A DNA stretch of 58,777 nt, from the NCBI GenBank assembly GCA_017617125.1, contig JAFZWY010000023.1, positions 1-58,777 of the forward strand, written 5' to 3'. This document shows positions 33,953 to 43,148 of this stretch, piece by piece. Both the position numbers and the translations under genes were made by a program. This DNA comes from Bacteroidales bacterium (GTDB taxonomy: Bacteria; Bacteroidota; Bacteroidia; Bacteroidales; ML635J-15). Position 1 is the first letter of the stretch. Each line of letters starts with the position of its first letter. The notes under the pieces were generated by a model. The model did not search any database and was not told where the DNA came from. It was given only the letters and a program-made list of their open reading frames with translations.

Positions 33953-36133
33953 ATGTACAACGAAATTAAAAAAGTCATCACTTTGGCTGATGGCAGAGAA
34001 ATTGAAATTTCCACCGGTAAACTGGCGAAGCAGGCAACTGGTTCGGTAGTGGTGAAGATGGGTAAAACCATGTTATTGGCAACAGTTGTTGCAGCTGATG
34101 ATGCAAAGGAAGACGTTGACTTTATGCCTCTTTCGGTTGAATACAAGGAAAAATATTCGGCAGTAGGCCGTTTCCCAGGCGGATTCAACAAAAGAGAAGG
34201 TCGTCTTTCGGACTATGAAATTCTTGTTTCACGTCTGATCGACCGCGCATTGCGTCCATTGTTCCCGAGCGATTTCCATGCAGAAGTTTTCGTAAACGTA
34301 AGCCTTCTTTCGGCCGACACCAACGATACTCCAGATGCATTGGCAGGACTTGCAGCATCGGCAGCACTTACAATTACCGACCTTCCATTCGAAGGCCCGA
34401 TTTCGGAAGTGCGCGTAGCACGCATCGACGGACAGTTCAGGATCAATCCTCCTTACGACGAGTGCCAGAGAGCCGACATCGACATGATTGTTGCTGCAAC
34501 TTACGAAAACATAATGATGGTAGAAGGCGAACTCAACGAGGTTAGCGAAGCCGAAATGCTCGAAGCCATTAAGTTCGCTCACGAAGCTATAAAGCCTATG
34601 TGCGTAGCACAGAAGGAACTCCGCGAAATGTGCGGTGTTACCGAACCTGCTCCTTACTGCCACGAAGTTAACGACGAAGACCTCCGCAAGAAGGTTTGGG
34701 ACGAAACTTACGACAAGGCTTACGCAGCAGCTATGACACAGACTGCTAACAAGCACGAACGCGAAAGACTCTTCAACGAGGTTAAGGAAAACTTCCTCGC
34801 TCAGTATACCGAAGAAGAACTCGAAACCGTAGAAAAATTGGTTGACCGTTACTATCACGATGTACAGAAGGAAGCTGTTCGTCAGATGGTTCTCAACGAA
34901 AGAGTTCGTCTCGATGGACGTAAGACCGACGAAATCCGTCCTATCTGGTGCGAAGTTGACTACTTGCCAACCGTACACGGTTCGGCAATCTTTACCCGCG
35001 GTGAGACACAGTCGCTCTCGACAGTTACCCTCGGTAACAAGCTCGACGAACAGACAATCGACGGTGCTATGATAACTGGATCGGAATCATTCCTGCTCCA
35101 CTACAACTTCCCGCCATTCGCAACTGGCGAAGCTAAGGCTTACAGAGGCGTTGGTCGTCGCGAAATAGGTCACGGAAACCTTGCACACCGCGCATTGCAG
35201 AAGGTAATGCCAGTTAAGGGCGAAAATTATCCTTACACAACAAGAGTTGTTTCCGACATCCTCGAATCGAACGGTTCGTCATCAATGGCAACTGTTTGCG
35301 CTGGCTGTCTTGCACTTATGGACGCTGGTGTTCCTATCGCACGCCCAGTTTCGGGTATTGCAATGGGACTTATCGCTGACCCCAAGACTGGCAAATACGC
35401 CATCTTGAGCGATATTCTTGGTGATGAAGACCACCTTGGCGATATGGACTTCAAGGTTTGCGGTACCGAAAAGGGTATCACCGCAACACAGATGGATATA
35501 AAGGTTGACGGACTTTCGTACGCAACCCTCGAAGAAGCCCTCAACCAGGCTAAGCGTGGTAGAGAACATATCCTCGGCAAGATGCTCGAAACATTGCCAG
35601 GTCCACGTCCTACCTACAAGGATTACGCTCCTCAAATCGAGACTATGGTTATTCCTAAGGATCTCATTGGCGCTGTAATAGGCCCGGGCGGAAAGATTAT
35701 CCAGGAAATCCAGGCTACTACCAACACCATAATTGCAATTACCGAAGAGAACGAAAAGGGATACGTTGAAATCTCTGCAAACAACGCCAACGATATGAAG
35801 GCTGCACGCGCAAAGATCAACGCAATCGTTAAGCGTCCCGAAGTAGGCGAAGTTTACACTGGTGTTGTAAAGGGCATCACAACTTTCGGCGCATTCGTCG
35901 AAATTCTTCCGAACTGCCAGGGATTGTTGCACATTTCTGAAATCGACTGGAAACGCATCAAGACCGTTGAGGAAGCTTTGAAGGAAGGTCAGGAAGTAGA
36001 AGTAAAGATTATCGACATCGACACCAAGTCGAACAAGATAAAGCTCAGCCGCAAGGCATTGCTTCCGAAGCCAGAAAAGCCTCACCACAAGAAGGAAGAA
36101 AACGGTACTGAAACTTCAGAACCAGAAGCATAA
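33953..36133 (+). CDS. pnp: Polyribonucleotide nucleotidyltransferase
   Basis: The product has 726 residues with the full PNPase layout: first RNase PH domain from residue 1, helical linker (about 220-300), second RNase PH domain with the catalytic core ([55 protein letters not shown]), KH domain ([15 protein letters not shown], about residue 570) and S1 domain ([19 protein letters not shown], about 635-705). It degrades RNA 3' to 5' with phosphate and is part of RNA decay. The last 20 residues are Lys/Glu-rich. A perfect terminator follows. Confidence 0.97.
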   Translation: MYNEIKKVITLADGREIEISTGKLAKQATGSVVVKMGKTMLLATVVAADDAKEDVDFMPLSVEYKEKYSAVGRFPGGFNKREGRLSDYEILVSRLIDRALRPLFPSDFHAEVFVNVSLLSADTNDTPDALAGLAASAALTITDLPFEGPISEVRVARIDGQFRINPPYDECQRADIDMIVAATYENIMMVEGELNEVSEAEMLEAIKFAHEAIKPMCVAQKELREMCGVTEPAPYCHEVNDEDLRKKVWDETYDKAYAAAMTQTANKHERERLFNEVKENFLAQYTEEELETVEKLVDRYYHDVQKEAVRQMVLNERVRLDGRKTDEIRPIWCEVDYLPTVHGSAIFTRGETQSLSTVTLGNKLDEQTIDGAMITGSESFLLHYNFPPFATGEAKAYRGVGRREIGHGNLAHRALQKVMPVKGENYPYTTRVVSDILESNGSSSMATVCAGCLALMDAGVPIARPVSGIAMGLIADPKTGKYAILSDILGDEDHLGDMDFKVCGTEKGITATQMDIKVDGLSYATLEEALNQAKRGREHILGKMLETLPGPRPTYKDYAPQIETMVIPKDLIGAVIGPGGKIIQEIQATTNTIIAITEENEKGYVEISANNANDMKAARAKINAIVKRPEVGEVYTGVVKGITTFGAFVEILPNCQGLLHISEIDWKRIKTVEEALKEGQEVEVKIIDIDTKSNKIKLSRKALLPKPEKPHHKKEENGTETSEPEA

Positions 36134-36141
36134 CAATAATT

Positions 36142-36175
36142 AGGGAAGAAGCTAGTCTTCTTCCCTTTATTTTTC
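36142..36175 (+). terminator. Terminator of pnp
   Basis: Perfect 10-pair stem AGGGAAGAAG / CTTCTTCCCT with loop CTAGT, then TTATTTTT. The next start codon (36179) is only a few bases past the T-run. Confidence 0.9.
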
Positions 36176-36178
36176 CAA

Positions 36179-36781
36179 ATGAGGGAGAATTTTAAACGGC
36201 AAATCAAAAATAAAATAACAGGCATATTGCTTGTTGTTTTGTGTACATTTTCGTTTAGCAGTGTAAGAGCGCAAGAAATCATGGAACGTCGCAACGCAAT
36301 AAAGATCACGTTCCTTTCATGGTTTACAGGTACTACCAAACTAAGCTACGAACGCTCATACACACCCGTTCAGACTGGAGAACTGACCATAGGCGTAATT
36401 TGCGCAGGCTACGACAAGTTCAAGAACCATCCCAAAGGTTTTACAGTCAGATACGCACATAAGTTCATACTTAAGAACAACACCAACTACGCACTTAACG
36501 GATTTTATGTAAAACCCGAAGTTGTTTGGTCGAATTTCAACTACGACAAGCGCGAAGAAGACTTCCGCGACAAGGCAAACATGGCCGGACTCTTTGCATG
36601 CACAGGCTACCAATGGGCACGAAGGAAGTTCATAGTTGACGGATATGTCGGCGTAGGCGGTTCCATAGGCCGTGAAGCCGAAACATTTTACCACCATGGG
36701 TTCATAACATGGAACTATTTCAACACATTCTGCAAGAATGTTGCAATGACATTTGCAATAAAGCTGGGATATAGTTTTTAA
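36179..36781 (+). CDS. Small exported outer-membrane beta-barrel-like protein
   Basis: The product has 200 residues. Start ATG 36179 gives a basic N-terminus and a signal peptide (residues 13-31, ending SSVRAQ). The mature part has alternating strands (NAIKITFLSWFTGTTKLSYERSY; GFTVRYAHKFIL; KFIVDGYVGVGGSIG) and ends in KLGYSF, a C-terminal aromatic as in outer membrane barrels. It resembles DUF3575-like small barrels, but I do not recognise the family with certainty. No promoter is seen between it and the pnp terminator, so it may be expressed by read-through. Confidence 0.68.
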   Translation: MRENFKRQIKNKITGILLVVLCTFSFSSVRAQEIMERRNAIKITFLSWFTGTTKLSYERSYTPVQTGELTIGVICAGYDKFKNHPKGFTVRYAHKFILKNNTNYALNGFYVKPEVVWSNFNYDKREEDFRDKANMAGLFACTGYQWARRKFIVDGYVGVGGSIGREAETFYHHGFITWNYFNTFCKNVAMTFAIKLGYSF

Positions 36782-36782
36782 G

Positions 36783-36825
36783 GATTCGAAGATTTGATGA
36801 TTCGAAGATTTGATGATTTGAAAAT
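36783..36825. repeat. Exact 16-bp tandem duplication plus partial third copy
   Basis: GATTCGAAGATTTGAT occurs twice in a row (36783-36798 and 36799-36814), followed by GATTTGAAAAT. It sits between the small barrel gene and tyrS. The same words occur in shuffled form upstream of leuS (30280-30306). Confidence 0.85.
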
Positions 36826-36839
36826 ATCAAACCATCACA

Positions 36840-36857
36840 GACGCATAATCATGCGTC
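36840..36857. repeat. REP-like hairpin
   Basis: GACGCAT-AATC-ATGCGTC is a perfect 7-pair hairpin without a T-tract. Short GACGCAT.../...ATGCGTC palindromes are, as far as I recall, a frequent intergenic element in Bacteroidota. Confidence 0.6.
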
Positions 36858-36924
36858 CAAACAGTGCAACTCTCCAATCAAATATTTTTTTGAATCATTA
36901 AATTTTAAATCCTTGAATTTTATG

Positions 36925-36932
36925 TAACTTTG
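36925..36932 (+). promoter_or_regulatory. -7 box of tyrS
   Basis: TAACTTTG matches TAnnTTTG, 23 bases before the ATG. At the -33 position there is TTT rather than TTG. Confidence 0.55.
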
Positions 36933-36955
36933 CGCCAAATTAGATTTAAAATACG

Positions 36956-38251
36956 ATGAAAAATTTCATAGAAGAACTCAAATGGAGAGGAATGCTGCAG
37001 GATATGATTCCCGGCACCGAAGAAGCACTACAGAAAGAACACGTTGCGGCATACGTTGGAATTGACCCGACAGCCGACTCACTTCATATTGGACATTTGT
37101 GCGGAATAATGATGCTCAAGCACTTGCAGAATTGCGGTCATAAGCCCATCGCTCTCATTGGCGGTGCAACAGGCATGATTGGCGACCCGTCGGGAAAGTC
37201 GCTCGAACGCAACCTGCTCGACGAGGAAACTCTGCGTCACAACCAGCAGTGCATCAAGAACCAGCTCGCAAAATTCCTCGACTTCGAATCAGATATTCCA
37301 AATAAGGCCGAACTAGTCAACAACTACGACTGGATGAAGGACTTTACTTTCCTCGAGTTCGCCCGCAAGGTCGGCAAGCTTATCACAGTAAACTATATGA
37401 TGGCAAAGGACTCGGTAAAGAAACGACTTAACGGTGAAGCACGCGACGGAATGTCGTTCACCGAATTCACCTACCAGCTTCTGCAGGGCTACGACTTTCT
37501 GCACCTGTACCAGACCAAGAACTGCAAGTTGCAGATGGGCGGTAGCGACCAGTGGGGCAACATTACCACCGGTACAGAACTTATCCGTCGTACCTGCGGA
37601 GGCGAAGCTTATGCTCTTACTTGCCCGCTTATTACAAAGTCGGACGGTGTGAAGTTCGGCAAGACCGAATCGGGTAATGTTTGGCTCGATCCTGAAAAGA
37701 CCAGCCCTTACAAGTTCTACCAGTTCTGGCTCAATGTTTCGGACGACGATGCAAAGCGCTACATCAAGATCTTCACCACCTTGGACAAGGAAACAATTGA
37801 CGCGCTCATCGCACAGCACGACGAAGCACCAAACATGCGAATCCTCCAGAAGCGTCTTGCCGAGGAAATTACCGTTATGGTTCACTCGCGCAGCGAATAC
37901 GATGCAGCTGTTGAGGCTTCGCAAATACTTTTCGGCAACGCAACTAGCGATGCGCTTCGCAAGCTCGACGAAAAGACTTTCCTCGCTGTTTTCGATGGCG
38001 TTCCGACATACAATGTTGCAAAGGCAAAGTTCGCTGAGGGAATCAACGTCCTCGACCTGCTTGCCGGTGAAACCGACATTTTCCCGTCGAAAGGCGAACT
38101 GAAGCGCACAATCAAGGGTAACGGCATGAGCATCAACAAGGAAAAATATTCCGACGAGGCTGGAATCATCAATACCGACAACCTCATCAACGGAAAATAC
38201 CTGCTTGTGCAGAAGGGAAAGAAGAATTACTTCTTGGTAATTGCAGAATAG
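36956..38251 (+). CDS. tyrS: Tyrosyl-tRNA synthetase
   Basis: The product has 431 residues, a normal TyrRS length. Class I motifs are HIGH at residues 44-47 (SLHIGHLCG) and a KFGKT variant of KMSKS ([11 protein letters not shown]). The tyrosine and tRNA pocket segments [18 protein letters not shown] and [11 protein letters not shown] are present. The C-terminal S4-like RNA-binding domain (about residues 355-431) ends with [17 protein letters not shown]. It charges tRNA-Tyr in the cytoplasm. It is transcribed alone, ended by a terminator with a very long stem. Confidence 0.97.
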   Translation: MKNFIEELKWRGMLQDMIPGTEEALQKEHVAAYVGIDPTADSLHIGHLCGIMMLKHLQNCGHKPIALIGGATGMIGDPSGKSLERNLLDEETLRHNQQCIKNQLAKFLDFESDIPNKAELVNNYDWMKDFTFLEFARKVGKLITVNYMMAKDSVKKRLNGEARDGMSFTEFTYQLLQGYDFLHLYQTKNCKLQMGGSDQWGNITTGTELIRRTCGGEAYALTCPLITKSDGVKFGKTESGNVWLDPEKTSPYKFYQFWLNVSDDDAKRYIKIFTTLDKETIDALIAQHDEAPNMRILQKRLAEEITVMVHSRSEYDAAVEASQILFGNATSDALRKLDEKTFLAVFDGVPTYNVAKAKFAEGINVLDLLAGETDIFPSKGELKRTIKGNGMSINKEKYSDEAGIINTDNLINGKYLLVQKGKKNYFLVIAE

Positions 38252-38290
38252 AAGTTAAATTTCGCTCTAAACCATTCAAGGTAAATATAG

Positions 38291-38334
38291 CTTGGCATTG
38301 CTTTTCTACGGTAGAAAGGCAATGCCAAGTTTTT
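38291..38334 (+). terminator. Long-stem terminator after tyrS
   Basis: A 19-pair stem starting CTTGGCATTGC and ending GCAATGCCAAG, with one G-T wobble and an almost closed loop, then TTTTTA. The operator array begins 6 bases later. Confidence 0.9.
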
Positions 38335-38339
38335 ATATG

Positions 38340-38423
38340 TGTTTTTTATAAAGAACACTTTTGATACTAAAGTGTTCTTTATAAAAAACATTTTTAATAT
38401 ATTTTTGTATTTTGCAAAAAACA
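38340..38423. promoter_or_regulatory. Three 18-bp palindromic operators spaced 33 bp
   Basis: Sites at 38340-38357, 38373-38390 and 38406-38423 all fit TGTnnTTTnnAAAnnACA. The second is the exact reverse complement of the first. Starts are exactly 33 bp apart, about three helix turns, so proteins would bind on one face. The third lies between the -33 and -7 boxes of the ATPase gene at 38455, so binding should repress it. Sites one and two can also form a 20-pair hairpin in RNA or DNA. Confidence 0.8.
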
Positions 38424-38433
38424 CTTATCTTTG
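38405..38433 (+). promoter_or_regulatory. Promoter of the DUF4143 ATPase gene
   Basis: TTG at 38405-38407, 18 bases, TATCTTTG at 38426-38433. The spacer is filled by the third operator. Confidence 0.7.
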
Positions 38434-38454
38434 TGCGTTCATAATTTTTAAGGT

Positions 38455-39660
38455 ATGGAAAAGTTATTTGAGCGACACGATGAGTATGTTTCGACAGTTC
38501 CTATGGAATATGTCCGCAGTATGATGGACAAGATTGACTGGTCGTTGAGACTTATTGCAATAAAGGGTCCGAAAGGGGTTGGCAAATCGACCTTGATGCT
38601 CCAGTACATAAGGCGCAATTTTGCTCCCGATGACCGCCATGTGCTTTATTGTTCGGCAGATACATCGTATTTTTCAAACCATACTTTGGTAGATGTCGCT
38701 GATAACTTTTGCAAGCAGGGCGGAACGCACCTATTTATTGACGAGATTCACAAGTACGAAAACTGGAGCGGAGAAATAAAGGAGATTTACGACTTGCATC
38801 GCGACCTGCATATTGTTGTCAGCGGGTCGTCGCTTCTGAGAATCAACGATGGTCAATCCGATTTGTCACGCAGAATCAAGGAATATGCAATGCCGGGGCT
38901 TTCGTTCCGCGAATACCTTTGGTTCGAGTACGGACTGAAGATAGATTCGTTAACGCTTGAAGAATTGCTTGCTGCTCCCAATGCCTATTGCCAATATGTG
39001 AAGAGCGTTTGCCATCCTTTGGAATTTTTCCCGCAGTACCTTCGCGTAGGCTACTATCCGTTTTATTATGAAGGCAAAAAGGTGTATCAGAGCAAGATAG
39101 AGTCGGTTGTGAACTATATTATAGATGCAGAACTCACTGGCTACAGGAATGTAGAGGTCGGCAATGTGCGGAAAATAAAGGCATTGCTTCAGGTGCTTTC
39201 ACAGATAGTGCCATACGAGGTTGACATTGCCAAGTTGTCGAAAAGCATTGGAATACAGCGAACGACAACACTAAAGTACCTTACTAATCTTGAGGAAGCT
39301 GCTCTCATACGCAGGCTTTTCGCTGGTTTGGATAGGATTGGCGACTTGCAGAAGCCAGACAAGATTCTGCTTGACAATCCAAATTTGCTTTATGCCTTGT
39401 CAATTGTAAAGCCCGAAATAGGAACGGTGCGCGAAACTTTCTTTTGCAATCAGCTTGCCGCATCAGGGCATAAGGTTGAATATGGAGGTTTGAAGTCGGG
39501 CGATTTTCGCATTGACAGAAATTGCGTGATAGAAGTTGGAGGCAAGGACAAGGACTATTCCCAAATCAGAGGAGAACGCAACGCCTACATCGCCGCCGAT
39601 GATATTGATAGTGCAGTTTTCCACAAAATACCATTGTGGGCTTTCGGAATGCTGTATTGA
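38455..39660 (+). CDS. AAA+ ATPase with DUF4143 C-terminal region
   Basis: The product has 401 residues. The AAA domain has Walker A at residues 38-46 (GPKGVGKST), Walker B in HLFIDEIHKYENW and sensor-like VVSGSSLLRI. A winged-helix segment follows (VDIAKLSKSIGIQRTTTLKYLTNLEEA, about 265-295). The C-terminal DUF4143 part has GDFRID...CVIEVGGKDK, which looks like a PD-(D/E)XK remnant (D, E and K present). The family is common and often multicopy in Bacteroidota; it has been suggested to act in DNA binding or defence, but function is not known. The operator array directly upstream hints at self-control. Codon use is less biased than in neighbouring housekeeping genes, with more GTT and TTG, so transfer is possible. 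Confidence 0.88.
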   Translation: MEKLFERHDEYVSTVPMEYVRSMMDKIDWSLRLIAIKGPKGVGKSTLMLQYIRRNFAPDDRHVLYCSADTSYFSNHTLVDVADNFCKQGGTHLFIDEIHKYENWSGEIKEIYDLHRDLHIVVSGSSLLRINDGQSDLSRRIKEYAMPGLSFREYLWFEYGLKIDSLTLEELLAAPNAYCQYVKSVCHPLEFFPQYLRVGYYPFYYEGKKVYQSKIESVVNYIIDAELTGYRNVEVGNVRKIKALLQVLSQIVPYEVDIAKLSKSIGIQRTTTLKYLTNLEEAALIRRLFAGLDRIGDLQKPDKILLDNPNLLYALSIVKPEIGTVRETFFCNQLAASGHKVEYGGLKSGDFRIDRNCVIEVGGKDKDYSQIRGERNAYIAADDIDSAVFHKIPLWAFGMLY

Positions 39661-39717
39661 TGATTTTGTGACAAATATATAGGGACATTTTTAGTTTCAT
39701 TTTTATCGAATAAGATT

Positions 39718-39725
39718 TATTTTTG
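39718..39725 (+). promoter_or_regulatory. -7 box of the S9 peptidase gene
   Basis: TATTTTTG, a full match to TAnnTTTG, 24 bases before the ATG. No TTG at -33. Confidence 0.5.
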
Positions 39726-39749
39726 CAACACAAATAAATATATACGAAT

Positions 39750-41858
39750 ATGAAGAAAATATCATTACTGCTTGTCTGCTTTGCATTGATTTTTGCATCG
39801 TGCGACAAGAATGGCAAGAAAGGCGGAAACGCTGACGGTTCAGTAGCATATCAGCGCGACCTGACCGAAGAGGAAATCCAGAACGGCATACTTACACCCG
39901 AAGTGCTGTGGAAATTTGGACGACTTGGCGATATGCAGGTCAGCCCCGATGGTAAAACAGTACTTTACACCGTAACATACTACAGCGTAGAGACCAACGG
40001 TTCCAACACCCAAATCTATTCGATTCCGGTCGAAGGCGGTGAAGCAACAAGGCTTACCAACGACGAGAGCATTTCGTGCTTCAATCCGCGCTGGACAAAG
40101 GACGGAAATATCGCTTACCTCTCAACCGAAGGCGATGCTGTTCAGGTTTGGACTATGAGTGCCAACGGCAAGGATAACAAGAAGATTTCGAACCTTGCAT
40201 TTGATGTAAACTCGTTCAAGATTTCTCCCACAGGCGACAAGATTATGCTCATCGCCGATGTGAAGATGGACGAAACTCCAGCCGAAATCTATCCCGACCT
40301 GCCAAACACCAACTGCATAATCGCAACCGATCTTATGTACCGCCACTGGAACGACTGGCACGACTACAAGTACTCACACATCTTTGTTGCCGACTTCAAC
40401 GACAACATAACCAATGCTGCCGACATTATGGAAGGCGAAAAGTTCGATTCTCCACTTAGCCCCTACTTCGACGATGCAGAAATCGCATGGAGCAACGACG
40501 GCAAGAGCATCGCTTACACCTGCAAGAAACTCAGCGGCAAGGATTATGCAGTTAGCACAAATTCGGACATATATCTTTACAACCTTGAGGACGGCACCGT
40601 CAAGAACCTCACCGAAGGCATGATGGGCTACGACAAGTATCCTGTTTTCTCGGCAGACTCGAAGAAACTTGCTTGGATTAGCATGGAAACTCCAGGTTAC
40701 GAATCGGACAAGGAACGCCTTTTCGTAATGGACTTGGAATCGGGCGAAAAGAAATATGTCACCGAAAAATGGGACTATGGCTGCTCGAATGTAGTTTGGG
40801 ACAACGAAAATGCAGACAAGTTGTACTTCACAACAGTCCTCAACGCAACCTTCCAGATTTTCTCGGTTGACCTCAACACATGCGAAATTGCTCAGCTCAC
40901 CAAGGGACAGCACGATTTCACAGGACTTGCAGCATGCGGAAACGACCTGCTTGCATCAAAGACCTCGATGTCGATGGCTACCGAACTTTTCGTAGTCGGA
41001 AAGGACGGACAGGAACGCCAACTCACCAATGTAAACAAGAACATCTACGACAAAATCGAAATGGGCCGCGTAGAAGAACGTTGGGTAACAACTACCGACA
41101 ACAAGCAGATGCTTACATGGGTAATTTATCCTCCAAAGTTCGACTCGACAAAGGTTTATCCCGCTATCCTCTACTGCGAAGGCGGACCACAAAGCCCAGT
41201 TTCACAGTTCTGGTCGTACCGCTGGAACTTCCAGATTATGGCAGCCAACGGTTACATCGTAATCGCACCTAACCGCAGAGGTCTCCCGGGCTTCGGCACC
41301 GAATGGAACGCACAGATTTCGGGCGACTACGGCGGACAGAACATGAAGGACTATGTTTCGGCTGTTAACGCAATAAAGACCGAACCTTACATCGACGAAG
41401 ACCATATCGGTGCAGTTGGTGCAAGCTACGGAGGATTCTCGGTTTATTGGCTCGCTGGGCACAACCAGGACAGCCTGTTCAAGGCATTCATCGCACACTG
41501 CGGAATGTTCAACCTTGAATCGCAATACGCTTCGACCGAGGAAATGTTCTTCGTCAACCACGACCTCGGCGGTCCATACTGGGAAAAGGACAATGCAACA
41601 GCACAGAAGTCGTACGAAACCTCGCCTCACCACTTCGTACAGAACTGGAATGCACCTATATTGATTTTCACAGGTGGCAAGGACTTCCGCATTCCATACA
41701 CCGAAAGCCTGCAGGCATTCAACATGGCGCAGATGCGTGGCATCGAGAGCAAACTGGTGGTATTCCCCGAAGAAACCCACTTCGTCTTGAAACCGCAGAA
41801 CAGCATCCTGTGGCAGCGCGAATTCAAGGCTTGGCTCGACCAGCATTTGAAAAAGTAA
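39750..41858 (+). CDS. S9 family prolyl oligopeptidase-type lipoprotein peptidase
   Basis: The product has 702 residues. A lipoprotein signal ends in IFASC (Cys19). Residues about 45-430 form a beta-propeller (DMQVSPDGKTVLYTVTYYS; ISCFNPRWTKDGNIAYLS). The C-terminal alpha/beta-hydrolase has the Ser in GASYGGFSVYW, Asp in GGKDFRIPY and His in PEETHFVLKP. It probably removes dipeptides or acyl-amino acids from peptides in the periplasm or at the cell surface, as for DPP4- or DPP5-like enzymes in this phylum. Together with DPP11 at 56210 and the M1 peptidase it points to peptide scavenging. Exact specificity is not readable. Confidence 0.92.
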   Translation: MKKISLLLVCFALIFASCDKNGKKGGNADGSVAYQRDLTEEEIQNGILTPEVLWKFGRLGDMQVSPDGKTVLYTVTYYSVETNGSNTQIYSIPVEGGEATRLTNDESISCFNPRWTKDGNIAYLSTEGDAVQVWTMSANGKDNKKISNLAFDVNSFKISPTGDKIMLIADVKMDETPAEIYPDLPNTNCIIATDLMYRHWNDWHDYKYSHIFVADFNDNITNAADIMEGEKFDSPLSPYFDDAEIAWSNDGKSIAYTCKKLSGKDYAVSTNSDIYLYNLEDGTVKNLTEGMMGYDKYPVFSADSKKLAWISMETPGYESDKERLFVMDLESGEKKYVTEKWDYGCSNVVWDNENADKLYFTTVLNATFQIFSVDLNTCEIAQLTKGQHDFTGLAACGNDLLASKTSMSMATELFVVGKDGQERQLTNVNKNIYDKIEMGRVEERWVTTTDNKQMLTWVIYPPKFDSTKVYPAILYCEGGPQSPVSQFWSYRWNFQIMAANGYIVIAPNRRGLPGFGTEWNAQISGDYGGQNMKDYVSAVNAIKTEPYIDEDHIGAVGASYGGFSVYWLAGHNQDSLFKAFIAHCGMFNLESQYASTEEMFFVNHDLGGPYWEKDNATAQKSYETSPHHFVQNWNAPILIFTGGKDFRIPYTESLQAFNMAQMRGIESKLVVFPEETHFVLKPQNSILWQREFKAWLDQHLKK

Positions 41859-41878
41859 GCATTTATATTGCATAAAGA

Positions 41879-41917
41879 TAAGGCACATCGGAACAAGTTT
41901 CTGATGTGTCTTTTTTT
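41879..41917 (+). terminator. Terminator of the S9 peptidase gene
   Basis: Stem AAGGCACATC / GATGTGTCTT with one G-T pair and a 13-base loop, followed by TTTTTATTTTT. Confidence 0.8.
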
Positions 41918-41940
41918 ATTTTTAAGCGGAAGCAAAAGAT

Positions 41941-42117
41941 TTGAAGAAAGATAATTACACTTCTATTATTCGTCCAGAAAAGTGTAAGTTTTGTTCAGAA
42001 TACATTAATAACCAAGCATCTGGCGACGAATTGATTAAGGCTCTCTTTGTGTTGTTATCTGAACATAATGCTGGAATAAATTCGCAATTTTACCGCCCCT
42101 ATCAAAATTATTATTAA
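41941..42117 (+). CDS. Possible 58-residue CxxC protein or gene remnant
   Basis: An open frame runs from a stop at 41923-41925 to TAA at 42115-42117; TTG 41941 is the only likely start. The translation looks protein-like: MKKDNYTSIIRPEKCKFCSE, then YINNQASGDELIKALFVLLS. It has one CxxC (KCKFC), a helical middle and an aromatic tail (YRPYQNYY). Codons are T/A-rich at the third base, unlike the flanking genes. It lies straight after a terminator, with no clear promoter. It may be the tail of a decayed or transferred gene, or a real small zinc-binding protein. I do not recognise it. Confidence 0.3.
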   Translation: MKKDNYTSIIRPEKCKFCSEYINNQASGDELIKALFVLLSEHNAGINSQFYRPYQNYY

Positions 42118-42146
42118 CTTCGCGGTATAATTAAAGACATAAATAT

Positions 42147-43133
42147 ATGAGAAGTTTATTGGTAATATTGAGCATTTGCCTGACTTGCACAATGTTGCAG
42201 TCGTGCATGCCGAAGACTACCACACTGCCTACAGCGCATGGTAGTCCCGGGGACATAATAGTGGTAATGAGTAACGAAAACTGGCAAGCCGAAGCCGGCG
42301 ACAGCCTTAGGGCAATTTTTTCGCAGTTCTGCCCCAACCTGCCGTTCGAACAGCCGATTATGGACTTGCACCAGATACCTTACGACAAATTTGTAGAAAT
42401 GAACCAGTTGCATCGCAACATCATTTTCTTTGAGCGAGTTGCGGGACAAGAAAATGGCGTGATGAACGTCGAAAACGACAAGTTCTCGCGTAACCAAGTT
42501 TTCGTGCGCATAACAGCAGCCAACCAGACTGGCTTCGTAAAAACATTGTGCGAAAACCGCGACTATCTCACAAGGCTTTTCCTTACTGCCGACCGCGACC
42601 GCTACATTTACTCGTTCAGCAAAAGCCGCAACGAAGTTGGTGAAAAGCAAATTGCCGACACTTTCAACATCAGCATTTCGCTGCCGTCGGTTTACCGCAT
42701 CGACGAGTTCCTCGACGACTTTTCGTGGATTTCGTACGAAACACAAAAGACAACCAACGGAATCTTCGTATACGAATATCCTTTGACCGATACCACCAAC
42801 ATTTCGGTTGAACAGATAATCGCAATGCGCAACAAAGTTCTCGAAAAGAACGTTCCGGGCGGACGCGAAGGTTCCTACATGACCACCGAAACAAAATTCG
42901 ACTATCCGAGCATCGAAACCATAATGCACAACGGCACAAAGACGGCTGTAGTACACGGAATGTGGAAAATGCACGGCGACTTTATGGGCGGTCCGTTTGT
43001 AAGCTACTCGAAGATCGACGAAGCCCGCCAGCGCGTTGTATGTGTCGAAGGCTTTGTGTATGAACCTAATGCGCCAGTGCGCGACAAAATTAGAAACATC
43101 GAAGGTATAATTTATACATATTCACTAAAATAA
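42147..43133 (+). CDS. DUF4837 family lipoprotein
   Basis: The product has 328 residues. The signal ends in LQSC (Cys20). Family traits are the early GSPGDIIVVMSNENW, the middle EVGEKQIADTFNISISLPSVY and FVYEYPLTDTTNISVEQIIAMRN, and the end FVYEPNAPVRDKIRNIEGIIY. The family is confined to Bacteroidota and uncharacterised. It should be attached to the inner face of the outer membrane or exposed in the periplasm. The ABC exporter genes follow after 15 bases and are probably on the same mRNA, so it may serve that exporter. Confidence 0.85.
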   Translation: MRSLLVILSICLTCTMLQSCMPKTTTLPTAHGSPGDIIVVMSNENWQAEAGDSLRAIFSQFCPNLPFEQPIMDLHQIPYDKFVEMNQLHRNIIFFERVAGQENGVMNVENDKFSRNQVFVRITAANQTGFVKTLCENRDYLTRLFLTADRDRYIYSFSKSRNEVGEKQIADTFNISISLPSVYRIDEFLDDFSWISYETQKTTNGIFVYEYPLTDTTNISVEQIIAMRNKVLEKNVPGGREGSYMTTETKFDYPSIETIMHNGTKTAVVHGMWKMHGDFMGGPFVSYSKIDEARQRVVCVEGFVYEPNAPVRDKIRNIEGIIYTYSLK

Positions 43134-43148
43134 TCATAGTAACAAATT

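Noticed and set aside
35282..36088. A 268-codon open frame antisense to pnp
   Set aside because: It is a shadow of the strongly biased pnp codons.
38340..38390. Second terminator or CRISPR-like repeats after tyrS
   Set aside because: A hairpin can form, but the long-stem terminator just before it already ends tyrS. The three units are degenerate palindromes with promoter overlap and no spacers, so operators fit better.
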